From NCBI RefSeq assembly GCF_003985145.1, contig NZ_ML133528.1, forward strand, positions 186,001 through 250,000: a stretch of 64,000 nucleotides of DNA, given 5' to 3'. Both the position numbers and the translations under genes were made by a program. Source of the stretch: Rhizobium anhuiense (GTDB taxonomy: Bacteria > Pseudomonadota > Alphaproteobacteria > Rhizobiales > Rhizobiaceae). Numbering within the stretch: the first letter of the stretch is position 1; every line of letters begins with the position of its first letter. Below the pieces are notes generated by a model, which had not been told where the DNA came from, ran no database searches, and saw only the letters and a program-made list of their open reading frames with translations. Shown here piece by piece: positions 16,156 to 24,807 of this stretch.

Positions 16156-17022
16156 TTATTCGCGGTGTTCGTAGAAATCCTGGATGATCTTCCATGCGGC
16201 TTCGGCCGTATCGACGAAGCTGATCAGCTTGACGTCGTCGGGCGCGATCGTGCCGAATTCGGCCAAAGCATCGAAATTGATGATGCTTCGCCAGAAGGTC
16301 TCGCCGAAGAGGATCAGCGGCAGGCGCTCCATGCGGCCGGTCTGGATCAGTGTCAGGCATTCGAAGAATTCGTCGAGCGTGCCGAAGCCGCCGGGAAAGA
16401 CCGCGATCGCCTTGGCGCGCACCATGAAATGCATCTTGCGGATGGCGAAATAGTGGAAGTTGAAGCTGAGCTCCGGCGTCACATAGACGTTCGGCGCCTG
16501 CTCGTGCGGCAGCACGATGTTGAGGCCGATCGACGGGGCGCCTTCGTCGGCGGCGCCGCGATTGCCGGCCTCCATCACGCCGGGGCCGCCGCCGGTGACG
16601 ATGACATATTCGTGGAAATTCAATTTGGCAGAATATTTCGAGCAGAGCCGGGCGAATTTGCGCGCCTCGTCATAATAGACGGAGGCCGCCTCCAGGTTGA
16701 CGCGCTGGATATCGTTGCGGGCTGCCCAGGCGCTCTGGCCGGGGGCGGGAATGCGGGCGCCGCCGAACATGACGACGGTCGACTTGATGCCGCGTTCGGT
16801 CAGCATCATCTCCGTCTTCAGCAACTCCAGCTGCAGGCGGATCGGCCGCAATTCCTCGCGGCAAAGGAAATCCTCGTCGACATAGGCAAGGCGGTAGGCC
16901 GGCGACATCGTCTGCGGCGTCTTCGGCACGGCTTCGGCACGCTGCCTGTCGGTCGAGCTGCTCTTCAGCGGGTCCCATACGCCATCCTTGCGCCGCGAAC
17001 CGCCGTTTCGTCCCTTCGCCAT
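16156..17022 (-). CDS. LOG-family protein (TIGR00730 type)
   Basis: A 288-residue protein of the LOG / so-called lysine decarboxylase family. The Rossmann-like motifs GGGPGVMEAGNRGA (about residues 150-163) and PGGFGTLDEFFE (about 220-231) are complete. Characterised members release active cytokinins by hydrolysing cytokinin riboside 5'-monophosphates; others only hydrolyse nucleoside monophosphates, so the plant-hormone role is possible but unproven here. The N-terminal part (about 45 residues) is charged and variable. I use the ATG at 17022, preceded by GAAAGGC; the frame is open to 17112. It is divergent from dapD. Confidence 0.88.
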   Translation of the reverse strand: MAKGRNGGSRRKDGVWDPLKSSSTDRQRAEAVPKTPQTMSPAYRLAYVDEDFLCREELRPIRLQLELLKTEMMLTERGIKSTVVMFGGARIPAPGQSAWAARNDIQRVNLEAASVYYDEARKFARLCSKYSAKLNFHEYVIVTGGGPGVMEAGNRGAADEGAPSIGLNIVLPHEQAPNVYVTPELSFNFHYFAIRKMHFMVRAKAIAVFPGGFGTLDEFFECLTLIQTGRMERLPLILFGETFWRSIINFDALAEFGTIAPDDVKLISFVDTAEAAWKIIQDFYEHRE

Positions 17023-17216
17023 ATCGTAATGCCTTTCAGTATTGCCGGCCAAGAAGCCGGATATGTCGCTATAACGCCTTGAATCCAGATATGATCTTGT
17101 CGGAAAAATCATTCCGTTCTACGGGTTCATGCTGTAGAGCAGGATTGACCCCCGCCAACCGCAATTCCGGAGACTTCGCCGTCTCCACGATAAAGATCGA
17201 AGTTTAAGGAATTCTC

Positions 17217-18077
17217 ATGAGCGCCACCGACCTCGCATCCCTCGAAAAGACCATCGAAGCCGCCTTCGACAATCGCGACAATGTGAACATGTCGACGAAG
17301 GGCGAGGTTCGCGATGCGGTCGAGGCAGCACTCAATCTGCTCGATGCCGGCACGGTCCGTGTCGCGACGCGCGGTGCCGACGGCGCCTGGACGGTCAATC
17401 AGTGGCTGAAGAAGGCCGTGCTCTTGTCCTTCCGCCTCAACGACATGGAAGTGGTCAAGGGCGGCTCGGGCAATTCCACCTGGTGGGACAAGGTTCCTTC
17501 GAAATTTGAAGGCTGGGGCGAGAATCATTTCCGCGCCGCCGGCTTCCGCGCCGTGCCGAACTGCGTCGTGCGCCGCTCGGCCTATATCGCCCCGAATGCG
17601 ATCCTGATGCCCTCCTTCGTCAATCTCGGCGCCTATGTCGGCGAAGGCACGATGGTCGACACCTGGGCGACGGTCGGTTCCTGCGCGCAGATCGGCAAGC
17701 ATGTGCATCTCTCCGGCGGCGTCGGCATCGGCGGCGTCCTGGAACCGATGCAGGCCGGCCCGACGATCATCGAGGACAATTGCTTCATCGGCGCCCGTTC
17801 GGAAGTGGTCGAAGGCTGCATCATCCGCGAAGGCTCGGTGCTCGGCATGGGTGTCTATATCGGCAAGTCGACCAAGATCGTCGATCGCGCCACCGGCGAG
17901 GTGACCTACGGCGAAGTGCCGCCCTATTCCGTCGTCGTCGCCGGCTCGATGCCGTCAGGCAATGCGACGATGGGCAACGGCAAGCCGGCGCCGCATCTCT
18001 ACTGCGCCGTCATCGTCAAGCGCGTCGATGAACAGACCCGCTCGAAGACCGGCATCAACGAGCTGCTCAGAGATTGA
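17217..18077 (+). CDS. dapD: Tetrahydrodipicolinate N-succinyltransferase
   Basis: A 286-residue enzyme of the succinylase branch of lysine and meso-diaminopimelate synthesis; it transfers succinyl from succinyl-CoA to tetrahydrodipicolinate. The N-terminal helical domain is followed by a left-handed beta helix built of hexapeptide repeats from about residue 105 (IAPNAILMPSFVNLGAYVG and on), with the conserved GGVLEPMQAGPTIIEDNCFIGARSEVVEG stretch shown here only by its position near 168-196. AAGGA lies ten bases before the ATG. It is followed by dapE, the next-but-one step of the pathway, 101 bases downstream. Confidence 0.97.
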   Translation: MSATDLASLEKTIEAAFDNRDNVNMSTKGEVRDAVEAALNLLDAGTVRVATRGADGAWTVNQWLKKAVLLSFRLNDMEVVKGGSGNSTWWDKVPSKFEGWGENHFRAAGFRAVPNCVVRRSAYIAPNAILMPSFVNLGAYVGEGTMVDTWATVGSCAQIGKHVHLSGGVGIGGVLEPMQAGPTIIEDNCFIGARSEVVEGCIIREGSVLGMGVYIGKSTKIVDRATGEVTYGEVPPYSVVVAGSMPSGNATMGNGKPAPHLYCAVIVKRVDEQTRSKTGINELLRD

Positions 18078-18178
18078 TGACACCGGGACATTGATCCGGT
18101 AAACAGACGGCGTCTTTTTACGCGAGGCAGCCCTGCCTTGCCATGTCTTTGCCATTCCCGCCGGATAGTTCGACCGCC

Positions 18179-19372
18179 ATGACCGCTACCGATCCCGTCG
18201 CCAATCTCCAGACGCTGATTCGCTGCCCTTCCGTGACGCCCGCCGAAGGCGGCGCGCTCACGGCGCTGGAGGCTATGCTTGCGCCGCTCGGCTTTGCCGT
18301 CGACAAGGTGAAGGCGAGCGAAGAGGGAACAGCCGATATCGAAAACCTCTATGCCCGCCTCGGCAAGGACGGCCCGCATCTGATGTTTGCCGGCCATACC
18401 GATGTCGTGCCGGTCGGCGACGAAGCCGCCTGGACGCATCCGCCCTTTGCCGCCGAGATTTCGAAAGGCGAGCTTTTCGGCCGCGGCGCCGTCGACATGA
18501 AGGGCGGCATCGCCTGTTTCGTCGCCGCCGTCGCCCGTCATATCGAGAAAAACGGGCCGCCGGCCGGCTCGATCTCCTTCCTGATCACCGGCGACGAAGA
18601 AGGGCCGGCGATCAACGGCACGGTCAAGCTGCTGCAATGGGCCGCCGAACGCGGCGAGCGCTGGGATGCCTGCCTGGTCGGCGAGCCGACCAATCCGGAC
18701 AGGCTCGGCGACATGATCAAGATCGGCCGGCGCGGCTCGCTGTCGGGCAAGATCACCGTGCATGGCGTCCAGGGCCATGCCGCCTATCCGCATCTTGCCG
18801 ACAATCCGGTGCGCGGCATGCTGCAGCTGACGCAGGCACTGATGGATCCGGCCTTCGATGGCGGCACCGACGACTTCCAGCCGTCGAACCTCGAGGTGAC
18901 CACGGTCGATGTCGGCAATCCGGCGACCAACGTCATTCCCGCCAAGGCGTCGGCGAGCTTCAATATCCGCTTCAACGACAGCTGGACGGTCGAGACGCTG
19001 CGGGCCGAAATCCTGCGCCGGCTGGAAGCCGCCGCCGGGGACGGGGCGCTGCGACCGGGCCGCCAACCGGTGAAATACGACATCGTCTGGGCCGACCGGC
19101 CGAGCCATGTCTTCCTGACGCGCAACAATGCGCTGATCGCCTCGCTGTCCTCGGCCGTCGAAAGCGTTGCCGGCCAGTCGCCGAAGCTTTCGACCACCGG
19201 CGGCACATCGGATGCGCGCTTCATCAAGGATTATTGCCCGGTCGTCGAATTCGGCCTTGTCGGCCAGACGATGCACATGGTCGACGAGCGCGTCGCGGTC
19301 GCCGATCTGGAGATGCTGACGGCGATCTACGAGACCTTCATCGCCCGCTGGTTCGCCAATGCCGGGCTTTAG
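18179..19372 (+). CDS. dapE: Succinyl-diaminopimelate desuccinylase
   Basis: A 397-residue M20-family zinc enzyme that removes succinate to give LL-diaminopimelate for peptidoglycan and lysine. Metal and catalytic residues are visible in FAGHTDVVPVGD (His near 72), GRGAVDMKGG (Asp near 105), the general base GDEEGPA (Glu near 140), and the C-terminal TGGTSDARF. The ATG at 18179 gives the usual length; the frame is open from 18143. Its last 14 bases overlap the start of the following membrane-protein gene, suggesting coupling. Confidence 0.97.
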   Translation: MTATDPVANLQTLIRCPSVTPAEGGALTALEAMLAPLGFAVDKVKASEEGTADIENLYARLGKDGPHLMFAGHTDVVPVGDEAAWTHPPFAAEISKGELFGRGAVDMKGGIACFVAAVARHIEKNGPPAGSISFLITGDEEGPAINGTVKLLQWAAERGERWDACLVGEPTNPDRLGDMIKIGRRGSLSGKITVHGVQGHAAYPHLADNPVRGMLQLTQALMDPAFDGGTDDFQPSNLEVTTVDVGNPATNVIPAKASASFNIRFNDSWTVETLRAEILRRLEAAAGDGALRPGRQPVKYDIVWADRPSHVFLTRNNALIASLSSAVESVAGQSPKLSTTGGTSDARFIKDYCPVVEFGLVGQTMHMVDERVAVADLEMLTAIYETFIARWFANAGL

Positions 19373-19955
19373 AGAAGTTCAATATTATCTGGCCGGCCTC
19401 TGGTTGCTGATCCGGCTGGATCCGCGCGGCTTCCGCTACCTCGACATGTCCGAGCGCGGCGTCAACCGCTCGTTCTGGGCAATAGCCTGGTGCCTGCCGC
19501 CGATGGGGATTTCCTGGCTCTGGTGGCGGCAGGCCTTCCTGCGGTCGATGCCGCCGGAAACCGATGTCGATGTTGCCTTCTATCTCAGGCTCGGCCTCGT
19601 CGAGATCGCCAACTGGTTCGTGCCATTGGTCTTTGCCGGGCTGCTCTTGCTTGCTTTCCGCATGGGCGAGCGTTTTGCCCCCGTCGTCGTCAGCGTCAAC
19701 TGGCTCGGCGTGCCGCTCTCCTACATCAACGGGCTGCTGCTGGCGATGGTGGTGTTCCTGCCCGGCTCCGTCGGCCTCGTCTCGCTGCTGCTGCTGGCCT
19801 TCATGCTGGCGCAGGTCTTCGCACTGGCGCGCATTCTGCGGATGATCTGCCACGGTCACGCGCTGATGGTCGGGGCGATGACGCTGGTGCTGCTGGTGCC
19901 ATCGATGATCCTTTCGGAATATCTTCAGCACTTCCTCGGCATCTATCCCGCCTGA
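19359..19955 (+). CDS. Uncharacterised inner-membrane protein overlapping dapE
   Basis: A 198-residue hydrophobic protein that I cannot assign to a function. Five hydrophobic segments are visible, roughly at residues 40-58, 82-102, 110-132, 136-158 and 165-185, with a short aromatic cytoplasmic start (FREVQYYLAGLWLLIRLDP) and the tryptophan-rich ISWLWWRQAF. No signal peptide or catalytic motif. It starts inside dapE and is convergent with truA, six bases apart at their ends. The overlap argues for co-expression with dapE, and a role in envelope or diaminopimelate metabolism is conceivable, but only from position. Confidence 0.8.
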   Translation: MPGFREVQYYLAGLWLLIRLDPRGFRYLDMSERGVNRSFWAIAWCLPPMGISWLWWRQAFLRSMPPETDVDVAFYLRLGLVEIANWFVPLVFAGLLLLAFRMGERFAPVVVSVNWLGVPLSYINGLLLAMVVFLPGSVGLVSLLLLAFMLAQVFALARILRMICHGHALMVGAMTLVLLVPSMILSEYLQHFLGIYPA

Positions 19956-19961
19956 TCAGGC

Positions 19962-20768
19962 CTACGAAAGATCGGCATCATCATCGGTATCGCTGAGCGG
20001 CCGGCGGCGGTCGATGATGACGTCGGGATAATCCACCTGCATGAAATAGAGCCCGTCGGGCGGCGCCACCGGGCCGCAGGCCTTGCGATCCCGCGCCTGA
20101 AGCGCCGCCTCGACATCGTCGGGCGTCCATTTGCCTTCGCCGGCGAGCTTCAGCGTGCCGGCGAAGGAACGGATCTGGTTGTGGAGGAAACTCTGCGCCG
20201 TGGCGCGGATCTCGATCAATTCGCCATTGCGGGTCACATCCAGCCGGTCGAGCGTGCGCACCGGGCTGTTTGCCTGGCAATGGGCGGCGCGGAAAGTGGA
20301 GAAATCGTGCCGGCCGACCAGCCTCTGAGCGGCGGCGTGCATGACCTCGTGGTCGAGCCCTTTCGGCACCCACCAGGCCTTGCCGGCGTCGAGCGCCAGC
20401 GGCGCCCGGCGGCTGACGATGCGGTAGAGATAATGGCGCCGCAGCGCCGAGAACCGAGCATCGAAGAATTCGGGAACCGCCTCGACGTCGAGAATGGAGA
20501 CGCGCTCGCCGGCCAGCCGCAGATGCGCGTTCAAGGCATTCTGCAGCTTGTAGGGCGACCAGTCCTTCGAAAGATCGGCATGGATGACCTGGCCCATCGC
20601 ATGGACGCCGGAATCGGTGCGGCCGGCGCCGCGCACCGACACCGACTCGCCGGTCAGCGACAGCACCGCCGCTTCGATAGCGCCCTGCACCGAGGGACCA
20701 TTTTCCTGGCGTTGCCAGCCGACATAGGGGCCGCCGTCATATTCGACGGTCATGCGGAAACGCGGCAT
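19962..20768 (-). CDS. truA: tRNA pseudouridine(38-40) synthase
   Basis: A 268-residue enzyme that makes pseudouridine at positions 38-40 of the tRNA anticodon stem. The N-terminus MPRFRMTVEYDGGPYVGWQ and the active-site aspartate in GRTDSGVHAMGQV (near residue 55) are diagnostic, and QVDYPD lies near the C-terminus. Its start codon shares a base with the stop of fmt, so it is the last gene of the minus-strand def-(toxin-antitoxin)-fmt-truA series. Confidence 0.97.
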   Translation of the reverse strand: MPRFRMTVEYDGGPYVGWQRQENGPSVQGAIEAAVLSLTGESVSVRGAGRTDSGVHAMGQVIHADLSKDWSPYKLQNALNAHLRLAGERVSILDVEAVPEFFDARFSALRRHYLYRIVSRRAPLALDAGKAWWVPKGLDHEVMHAAAQRLVGRHDFSTFRAAHCQANSPVRTLDRLDVTRNGELIEIRATAQSFLHNQIRSFAGTLKLAGEGKWTPDDVEAALQARDRKACGPVAPPDGLYFMQVDYPDVIIDRRRPLSDTDDDADLS

Positions 20769-21703
20769 CAGCTAAGCCTCGTGCCGGCCGCAAGCGGCGT
20801 GCCTCTCAAGAAATCGTCCGCGGCCAGCGGCTTGCCGCCGGCCTTCTGCAGCCTGGTCAGCCGCACCGCGCCCGAACCGCAGGCGACCACGAGATCGTCC
20901 GTCAGCAATTCGCCTGATGCGCCTTGCCCTTCGGCCAGCTCGGAGGCCAGCACCTTCACCCGCTCCGGCTTGCCGCCAATCGCAAGCTCGAACCAGACGC
21001 CCGGAAACGGCGCCAGGCCGCGGATGTGATTGTGCACGTCCCTGGCGTTTCTGGCGAAATCGATGCGGGTCTCGGCCTTGTCGATCTTGGCGGCATAGAG
21101 CACGCCCTCTTCCGGCTGCGGCGTCAGCGGCAGATCGTTCATCTCCAACTTCACCATGGCTTCCGCCATCGCCTTGGCGCCTACGAGCATCAGCCGGTCG
21201 TGCAACTCACCAGCCGTCATGTTCGGGCCGATCTCGACTTCGCGGGTCAGCGCCACGGCGCCGGTATCGAGACCCTTGTCCATCTTCATCACCATCATGC
21301 CGGTCTTTGCATCGCCCGCCATGATCGCCCGCTGGATGGGTGCGGCACCCCGCCAGCGCGGCAGCAGCGAGGCATGGCCGTTGTAGCAGCCATCCCTCGT
21401 GCCGTTCAAAATCGCTTCCGGCAGCAACAATCCGTAGGCAACGACGACGCCAACATCGGCATTGAGGGCGCGAAACCTCTCGCGCTCCTCGGGGTCCTTG
21501 AAATTCACCGGGGTGAAAACCGGCAGACCGAGCAATTCGGCTGCCTGATGCACCGGCGATTTCTGCAGATCGAGTCCGCGCCGCCCGCCCGGCCGCGGCG
21601 GCTGGGTATAGACCGCAACGATCCGGTGGCCGGCATCGACGAGCAGGCGCAAGGTCGGAACCGAGAACTCGGGGGTTCCCATGAAGATGATGCGAAGAGA
21701 CAT
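20768..21703 (-). CDS. fmt: Methionyl-tRNA formyltransferase
   Basis: A 311-residue enzyme that formylates initiator Met-tRNA with 10-formyltetrahydrofolate. It starts with the typical LRIIFMGTPEFSVPTL, has the catalytic region NGHASLLPRWRGAAPIQRAI near residues 108-127, and a C-terminal oligonucleotide-binding domain. Deformylase, the partner enzyme, is encoded upstream on the same strand, normally adjacent; here a toxin-antitoxin pair sits between them, ending only 20 bases before this start. The stop overlaps truA by one base. Confidence 0.97.
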   Translation of the reverse strand: MSLRIIFMGTPEFSVPTLRLLVDAGHRIVAVYTQPPRPGGRRGLDLQKSPVHQAAELLGLPVFTPVNFKDPEERERFRALNADVGVVVAYGLLLPEAILNGTRDGCYNGHASLLPRWRGAAPIQRAIMAGDAKTGMMVMKMDKGLDTGAVALTREVEIGPNMTAGELHDRLMLVGAKAMAEAMVKLEMNDLPLTPQPEEGVLYAAKIDKAETRIDFARNARDVHNHIRGLAPFPGVWFELAIGGKPERVKVLASELAEGQGASGELLTDDLVVACGSGAVRLTRLQKAGGKPLAADDFLRGTPLAAGTRLS

Positions 21704-21723
21704 TCTATCTCGCCAATTGAGGA

Positions 21724-22146
21724 TCAGCCGTCTTCAAACGGGTTTACGAGCTTGAGATCAAGCCCCTCGAAATCTTTGACATTGCGGGTGGCGAGCGTCG
21801 CGCCGTTGGCAAGGCAGATAGCGGCGATCATGGCGTCCTGGACCGAAATCGGCCGCCCGATGCTTTCGCGTTTCGCCCGCAAGCGACCAGTCACTATAGC
21901 CGTTTCCAAATCCCAGCCAACGATGCGGTCACGAAATTGGCCTTTCACCAAATTCTCGATAGCCCGGAAGAAGCGGTCCGATCCGGTCTTCAAGAAAACC
22001 CTTTCGGCTCCATAAATCTGCTCCATCAAGCCGACCGTGCAAAACCAGATTCGCGAGCTATCCTGCCGCAATATCCAAGCCTTCACCTTTTCACTTGGAT
22101 ATGGCCTGGCGAACTCGGAAACCACATTGGTATCGAGAACGATCAT
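21724..22146 (-). CDS. PIN-domain toxin, FitB/VapC type
   Basis: A 140-residue PIN-domain ribonuclease. It resembles FitB: it begins MIVLDTNVVSEFARP and keeps the acidic metal-binding residues Asp5, Glu42 and Asp104 (SVQDAMIAA), with Asn122/Asp125 in TRNVKDF where a fourth acidic residue is usual. VapC-type toxins cleave RNA, often tRNA, when their antitoxin is lost; the target here is unknown. The ATG overlaps the antitoxin stop by four bases. All core residues are intact, so I expect it to be functional. Confidence 0.92.
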   Translation of the reverse strand: MIVLDTNVVSEFARPYPSEKVKAWILRQDSSRIWFCTVGLMEQIYGAERVFLKTGSDRFFRAIENLVKGQFRDRIVGWDLETAIVTGRLRAKRESIGRPISVQDAMIAAICLANGATLATRNVKDFEGLDLKLVNPFEDG

Positions 22147-22427
22147 TCGAAATCCTCGAACGGCCGGCCGAAATCCTTTTTCCGCGCGGCCTCGATTTCG
22201 TCCATGATTGCAGCAAATTCATCGTCCGCTGCGTTTTCGCTGACAAAAGCGGCGCGTATTGCTTCATAGGCCGACAAAGTCTCGGGCTTTGCTTCGTTTT
22301 TCCTTTTCAGCGCTTCCCGCAAAAGTTCCTTGGCCTCGTCAGAAAGGCTGTTTCCGCTCCGCTGCGCCGATTCCGCAATGTCTCGCTTCATCGCATCGGA
22401 AATATTTCTGATCAGAAAATCACCCAT
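22143..22427 (-). CDS. Antitoxin with ribbon-helix-helix domain, FitA/VapB type
   Basis: A 94-residue antitoxin. The first 45 residues (FLIRNISDAMKRDIAESAQRS...GNSLSDEAKELLREAL) form a ribbon-helix-helix DNA-binding domain of the FitA type; the acidic C-terminal half, ending GRPFEDFE, would wrap the toxin. It would repress its own operon by binding the palindrome that begins 15 bases upstream of its start. It overlaps the toxin gene by four bases, giving coupled translation. Confidence 0.9.
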   Translation of the reverse strand: MGDFLIRNISDAMKRDIAESAQRSGNSLSDEAKELLREALKRKNEAKPETLSAYEAIRAAFVSENAADDEFAAIMDEIEAARKKDFGRPFEDFE

Positions 22428-22441
22428 GCGGCGCCTCCATC

Positions 22442-22460
22442 ATGATATCACTGATATCAT
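22442..22460 (-). promoter_or_regulatory. Palindromic operator of the toxin-antitoxin operon
   Basis: ATGATATC-ACT-GATATCAT is a perfect 8-3-8 inverted repeat located just upstream of the antitoxin start. Ribbon-helix-helix antitoxins typically bind such repeats to autoregulate. AT-rich sequence overlapping it could form the -10 region of the operon promoter. Confidence 0.75.
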
Positions 22461-22492
22461 AGTGCTTTGCCGATAAGTTTTCAACGTGCTGC

Positions 22493-23008
22493 TCAGAGCG
22501 CCTTGGACTTCGCCGCCTTGGTGAACTTCTTGATGACCATCTCCCGCTTCAGCCGCGAGATGTGATCGATGAAGAGCACGCCGTTCAGGTGGTCGATCTC
22601 GTGCTGCAGGCAGGTGGCGAGCAGGCCATCGGCTTCGACCGTCTGTTCCTTGCCGTTGCGGTCGAGATATTTGACCGAGACAACGGCCGGGCGCTCGACC
22701 TCGGCATAATAATCCGGAATCGACAGGCAGCCTTCCTCATAGACGGAGCGCTCGTCGGACGATGTGACGATCTCCGGATTGATGAAGACCTGCGGCTGCT
22801 TTTCCTCGCCCTCGCGCGAGACGTCGATGACGAGCATGCGGCGCGGCACGCCGATCTGGACTGCGGCAAGGCCGATGCCCGGTGCGTCATACATGGTTTC
22901 CAGCATGTCGTCGGCGAGACGCTGCAGGTCGGCATCCACCCGCTCGATCGGCTTGGACAGCTGGCGGAGAATAGGATCGGGAAGAATGATGAGTGGCTTG
23001 ATGGTCAT
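22493..23008 (-). CDS. def: Peptide deformylase
   Basis: A 171-residue iron/zinc hydrolase that removes formyl from nascent protein N-termini. The three deformylase motifs are intact: GIGLAAVQIG near residues 43-52, EGCLSIPD near 90-97, and HEIDHLNG near 135-142, giving the Cys and two His ligands and the catalytic Glu. I chose the ATG at 23008 (MTIKPLIILP); starting at 23026 would add six residues. It is upstream of fmt on the same strand, separated by the toxin-antitoxin pair. Confidence 0.97.
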   Translation of the reverse strand: MTIKPLIILPDPILRQLSKPIERVDADLQRLADDMLETMYDAPGIGLAAVQIGVPRRMLVIDVSREGEEKQPQVFINPEIVTSSDERSVYEEGCLSIPDYYAEVERPAVVSVKYLDRNGKEQTVEADGLLATCLQHEIDHLNGVLFIDHISRLKREMVIKKFTKAAKSKAL

Positions 23009-23051
23009 GGCGTTCCCATAACCCATCTTTTCCGACTATGGAATTATCCGG

Positions 23052-23086
23052 CAGGCGGGGAATACGCTTTTTTCCATCCCCGCCTG
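23052..23086 (-). terminator. Hairpin upstream of def, possible terminator of an upstream gene
   Basis: CAGGCGGGG and CCCCGCCTG form a 9-bp stem with a 17-base loop that contains a T-run on the plus strand. It lies between the stop of the globin-coupled receptor gene and the def start; a termination role is plausible but the T-run is inside the loop. Confidence 0.35.
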
Positions 23087-23105
23087 GAATTTTGCCATAT
23101 TCTCC

Positions 23106-24602
23106 TCAGGCCGCCCGGCGGGCAGCGAGGGCGGAATGCCCCTCCGGCCGGGCGCGGAAGCGCCGCAGCAGCTCGATCAGCTTCTCCACCTCGTCCTTGA
23201 GGCGGCGGGTTTCGGCTGAGGAGTGCTCGACCATGTCCGAATTCTGCTGGGTGATCGCCCCCATGTTGCGGACCGCCACGCTGACCTCGTTGACGCCGGT
23301 CGCCTGATCGCGGGCGGCGGCGGCGATATCGGCGACGAAACGGTTGATGATGTCGATACGACTGATCATGTCGTTCAGCGCCTCGCCGGTGCTGGAGACG
23401 ATGCCGACGCCCTGATTGACCTGGGTCGAGCTCTGCGAGATCAGGTTCTTGACCTCCTTGGCCGCATCCGCCGTGCGCTGGGCGAGCTGGCGGACCTCCT
23501 GGGCGACGACGGCAAAACCCTTGCCGGCATCACCGGCACGGGCTGCCTCGACACCGGCGTTCAGCGCCAGGAGGTTGGTCTGGAAGGCGATCTCGTCGAT
23601 GACGCCGATGATCTTGGAGATCCCGGTCGAGGATTTCTCGATGCCGGCCATCGCCGAAACGGCGCTGGTGACGAGCTCACCGGAATTCTTCGCCTTCTCT
23701 TGCGTCTCGCGTACGGCGGCCGAAGCCTTCTCGGCATTGGCGGCCGTCTGGCCGACGCTGACGGAAAGCTGCTGCAGCGCCGCCGAGCTCTCCTCGACAC
23801 CGGCCGCCTGCTGGGCGGTGCGCAGCGCCAGATCGTTGGTCGCATTGGCAATGACGTCGGCGCCGCTCATGATATGGCCCGAGGTCTCGCGCACGGAGGC
23901 GAAGGACTGGCTTAGCGCCCTGACGGCGCGGTTGTAATCCTCGGCCATCTGCCTGAAATTGCCCGGCAGGTCGGACGGCAGGGTGGCTTCGAGATCGCCG
24001 CGCGACAGCGCTTCCAAGCCGCGGCGCAGCTGTTCCAGCGCGACTGCCTGGTCGGATTCGGCCCGGGTGCGCTCCTCTTCCAGGGCCCGGCGCTTGGCTT
24101 CGAGCGTCTCGAGATAGACCGAGATGGAATAATCCATGTCGAGCATGCCGGCCTTGATGACGGCCGACAGCTTCTCGGCCAGCTGCTTGCCTTGCCGGCG
24201 CGCGAAGACCGACGGCCACTGTTTCTCCATGATGCCCTTGACGAGTTCGGACATGACGATGGCGTAACCGCCGATATACCAGCGCGGCTCCAGCCCGATG
24301 CGGGCATGCGTCCGCCCGACCGCCGTGACCCCGTCGACATAGCTCTCGTCGAATGCACCGCCGGCAAGATTGGCCCAATGATCCTGCTGGCGCTTCTTGG
24401 CATGGCCGACGTGGTTCTTATCGGCGAAAAAGCCTGCGACCGCAGGGGTCCTGGCGATCTTGGCGTAGAATTTATCGAGGGCGCCGCCGATCAGTTCCGA
24501 TATGACGGGGCGCAGATCCCGCATCGACCTGCGCGCCGCCTCATCCAGTTCGATGAAATCGAGGCGCTGCCTGAGGGCACTGTCGGTCTGCTGGGATGTC
24601 AT
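23106..24602 (-). CDS. Globin-coupled soluble chemoreceptor
   Basis: A 498-residue cytoplasmic methyl-accepting protein with no membrane segment. The N-terminal protoglobin domain (about residues 1-175) has the proximal haem histidine His99 in RTHARIGLEPRWYIGGY, a strong signature of globin-coupled sensors, so it probably senses oxygen. A coiled-coil linker (about 175-245) leads to the signalling domain with the conserved tip EIAFQTNLLALNAGVEAARAG near 340-360. It lacks a C-terminal WEEF-like pentapeptide, unlike the other two receptors in the window. The ATG at 24602 fits the globin domain start, although its ribosome binding site is poor and the frame is open to 24764. Confidence 0.92.
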   Translation of the reverse strand: MTSQQTDSALRQRLDFIELDEAARRSMRDLRPVISELIGGALDKFYAKIARTPAVAGFFADKNHVGHAKKRQQDHWANLAGGAFDESYVDGVTAVGRTHARIGLEPRWYIGGYAIVMSELVKGIMEKQWPSVFARRQGKQLAEKLSAVIKAGMLDMDYSISVYLETLEAKRRALEEERTRAESDQAVALEQLRRGLEALSRGDLEATLPSDLPGNFRQMAEDYNRAVRALSQSFASVRETSGHIMSGADVIANATNDLALRTAQQAAGVEESSAALQQLSVSVGQTAANAEKASAAVRETQEKAKNSGELVTSAVSAMAGIEKSSTGISKIIGVIDEIAFQTNLLALNAGVEAARAGDAGKGFAVVAQEVRQLAQRTADAAKEVKNLISQSSTQVNQGVGIVSSTGEALNDMISRIDIINRFVADIAAAARDQATGVNEVSVAVRNMGAITQQNSDMVEHSSAETRRLKDEVEKLIELLRRFRARPEGHSALAARRAA

Positions 24603-24807
24603 GGAGGGTCTCTGTACTTGGCGCAAGGCGCGGGAAGGAATTTCTGCGCCACAGGTTTTGGCGAATATGGTTGAGCAATCGTTAAATCGGCCGGCGATTT
24701 CTTCTTCATCAGCTGGGAAGAGCAGCAGCCTGTGAAGATCGTAAGGGCCGGCAATTCTGTTCACGTTTTGATCTATATATTGCCGTGTCTTCTGTTATGC
24801 TCGCGGT

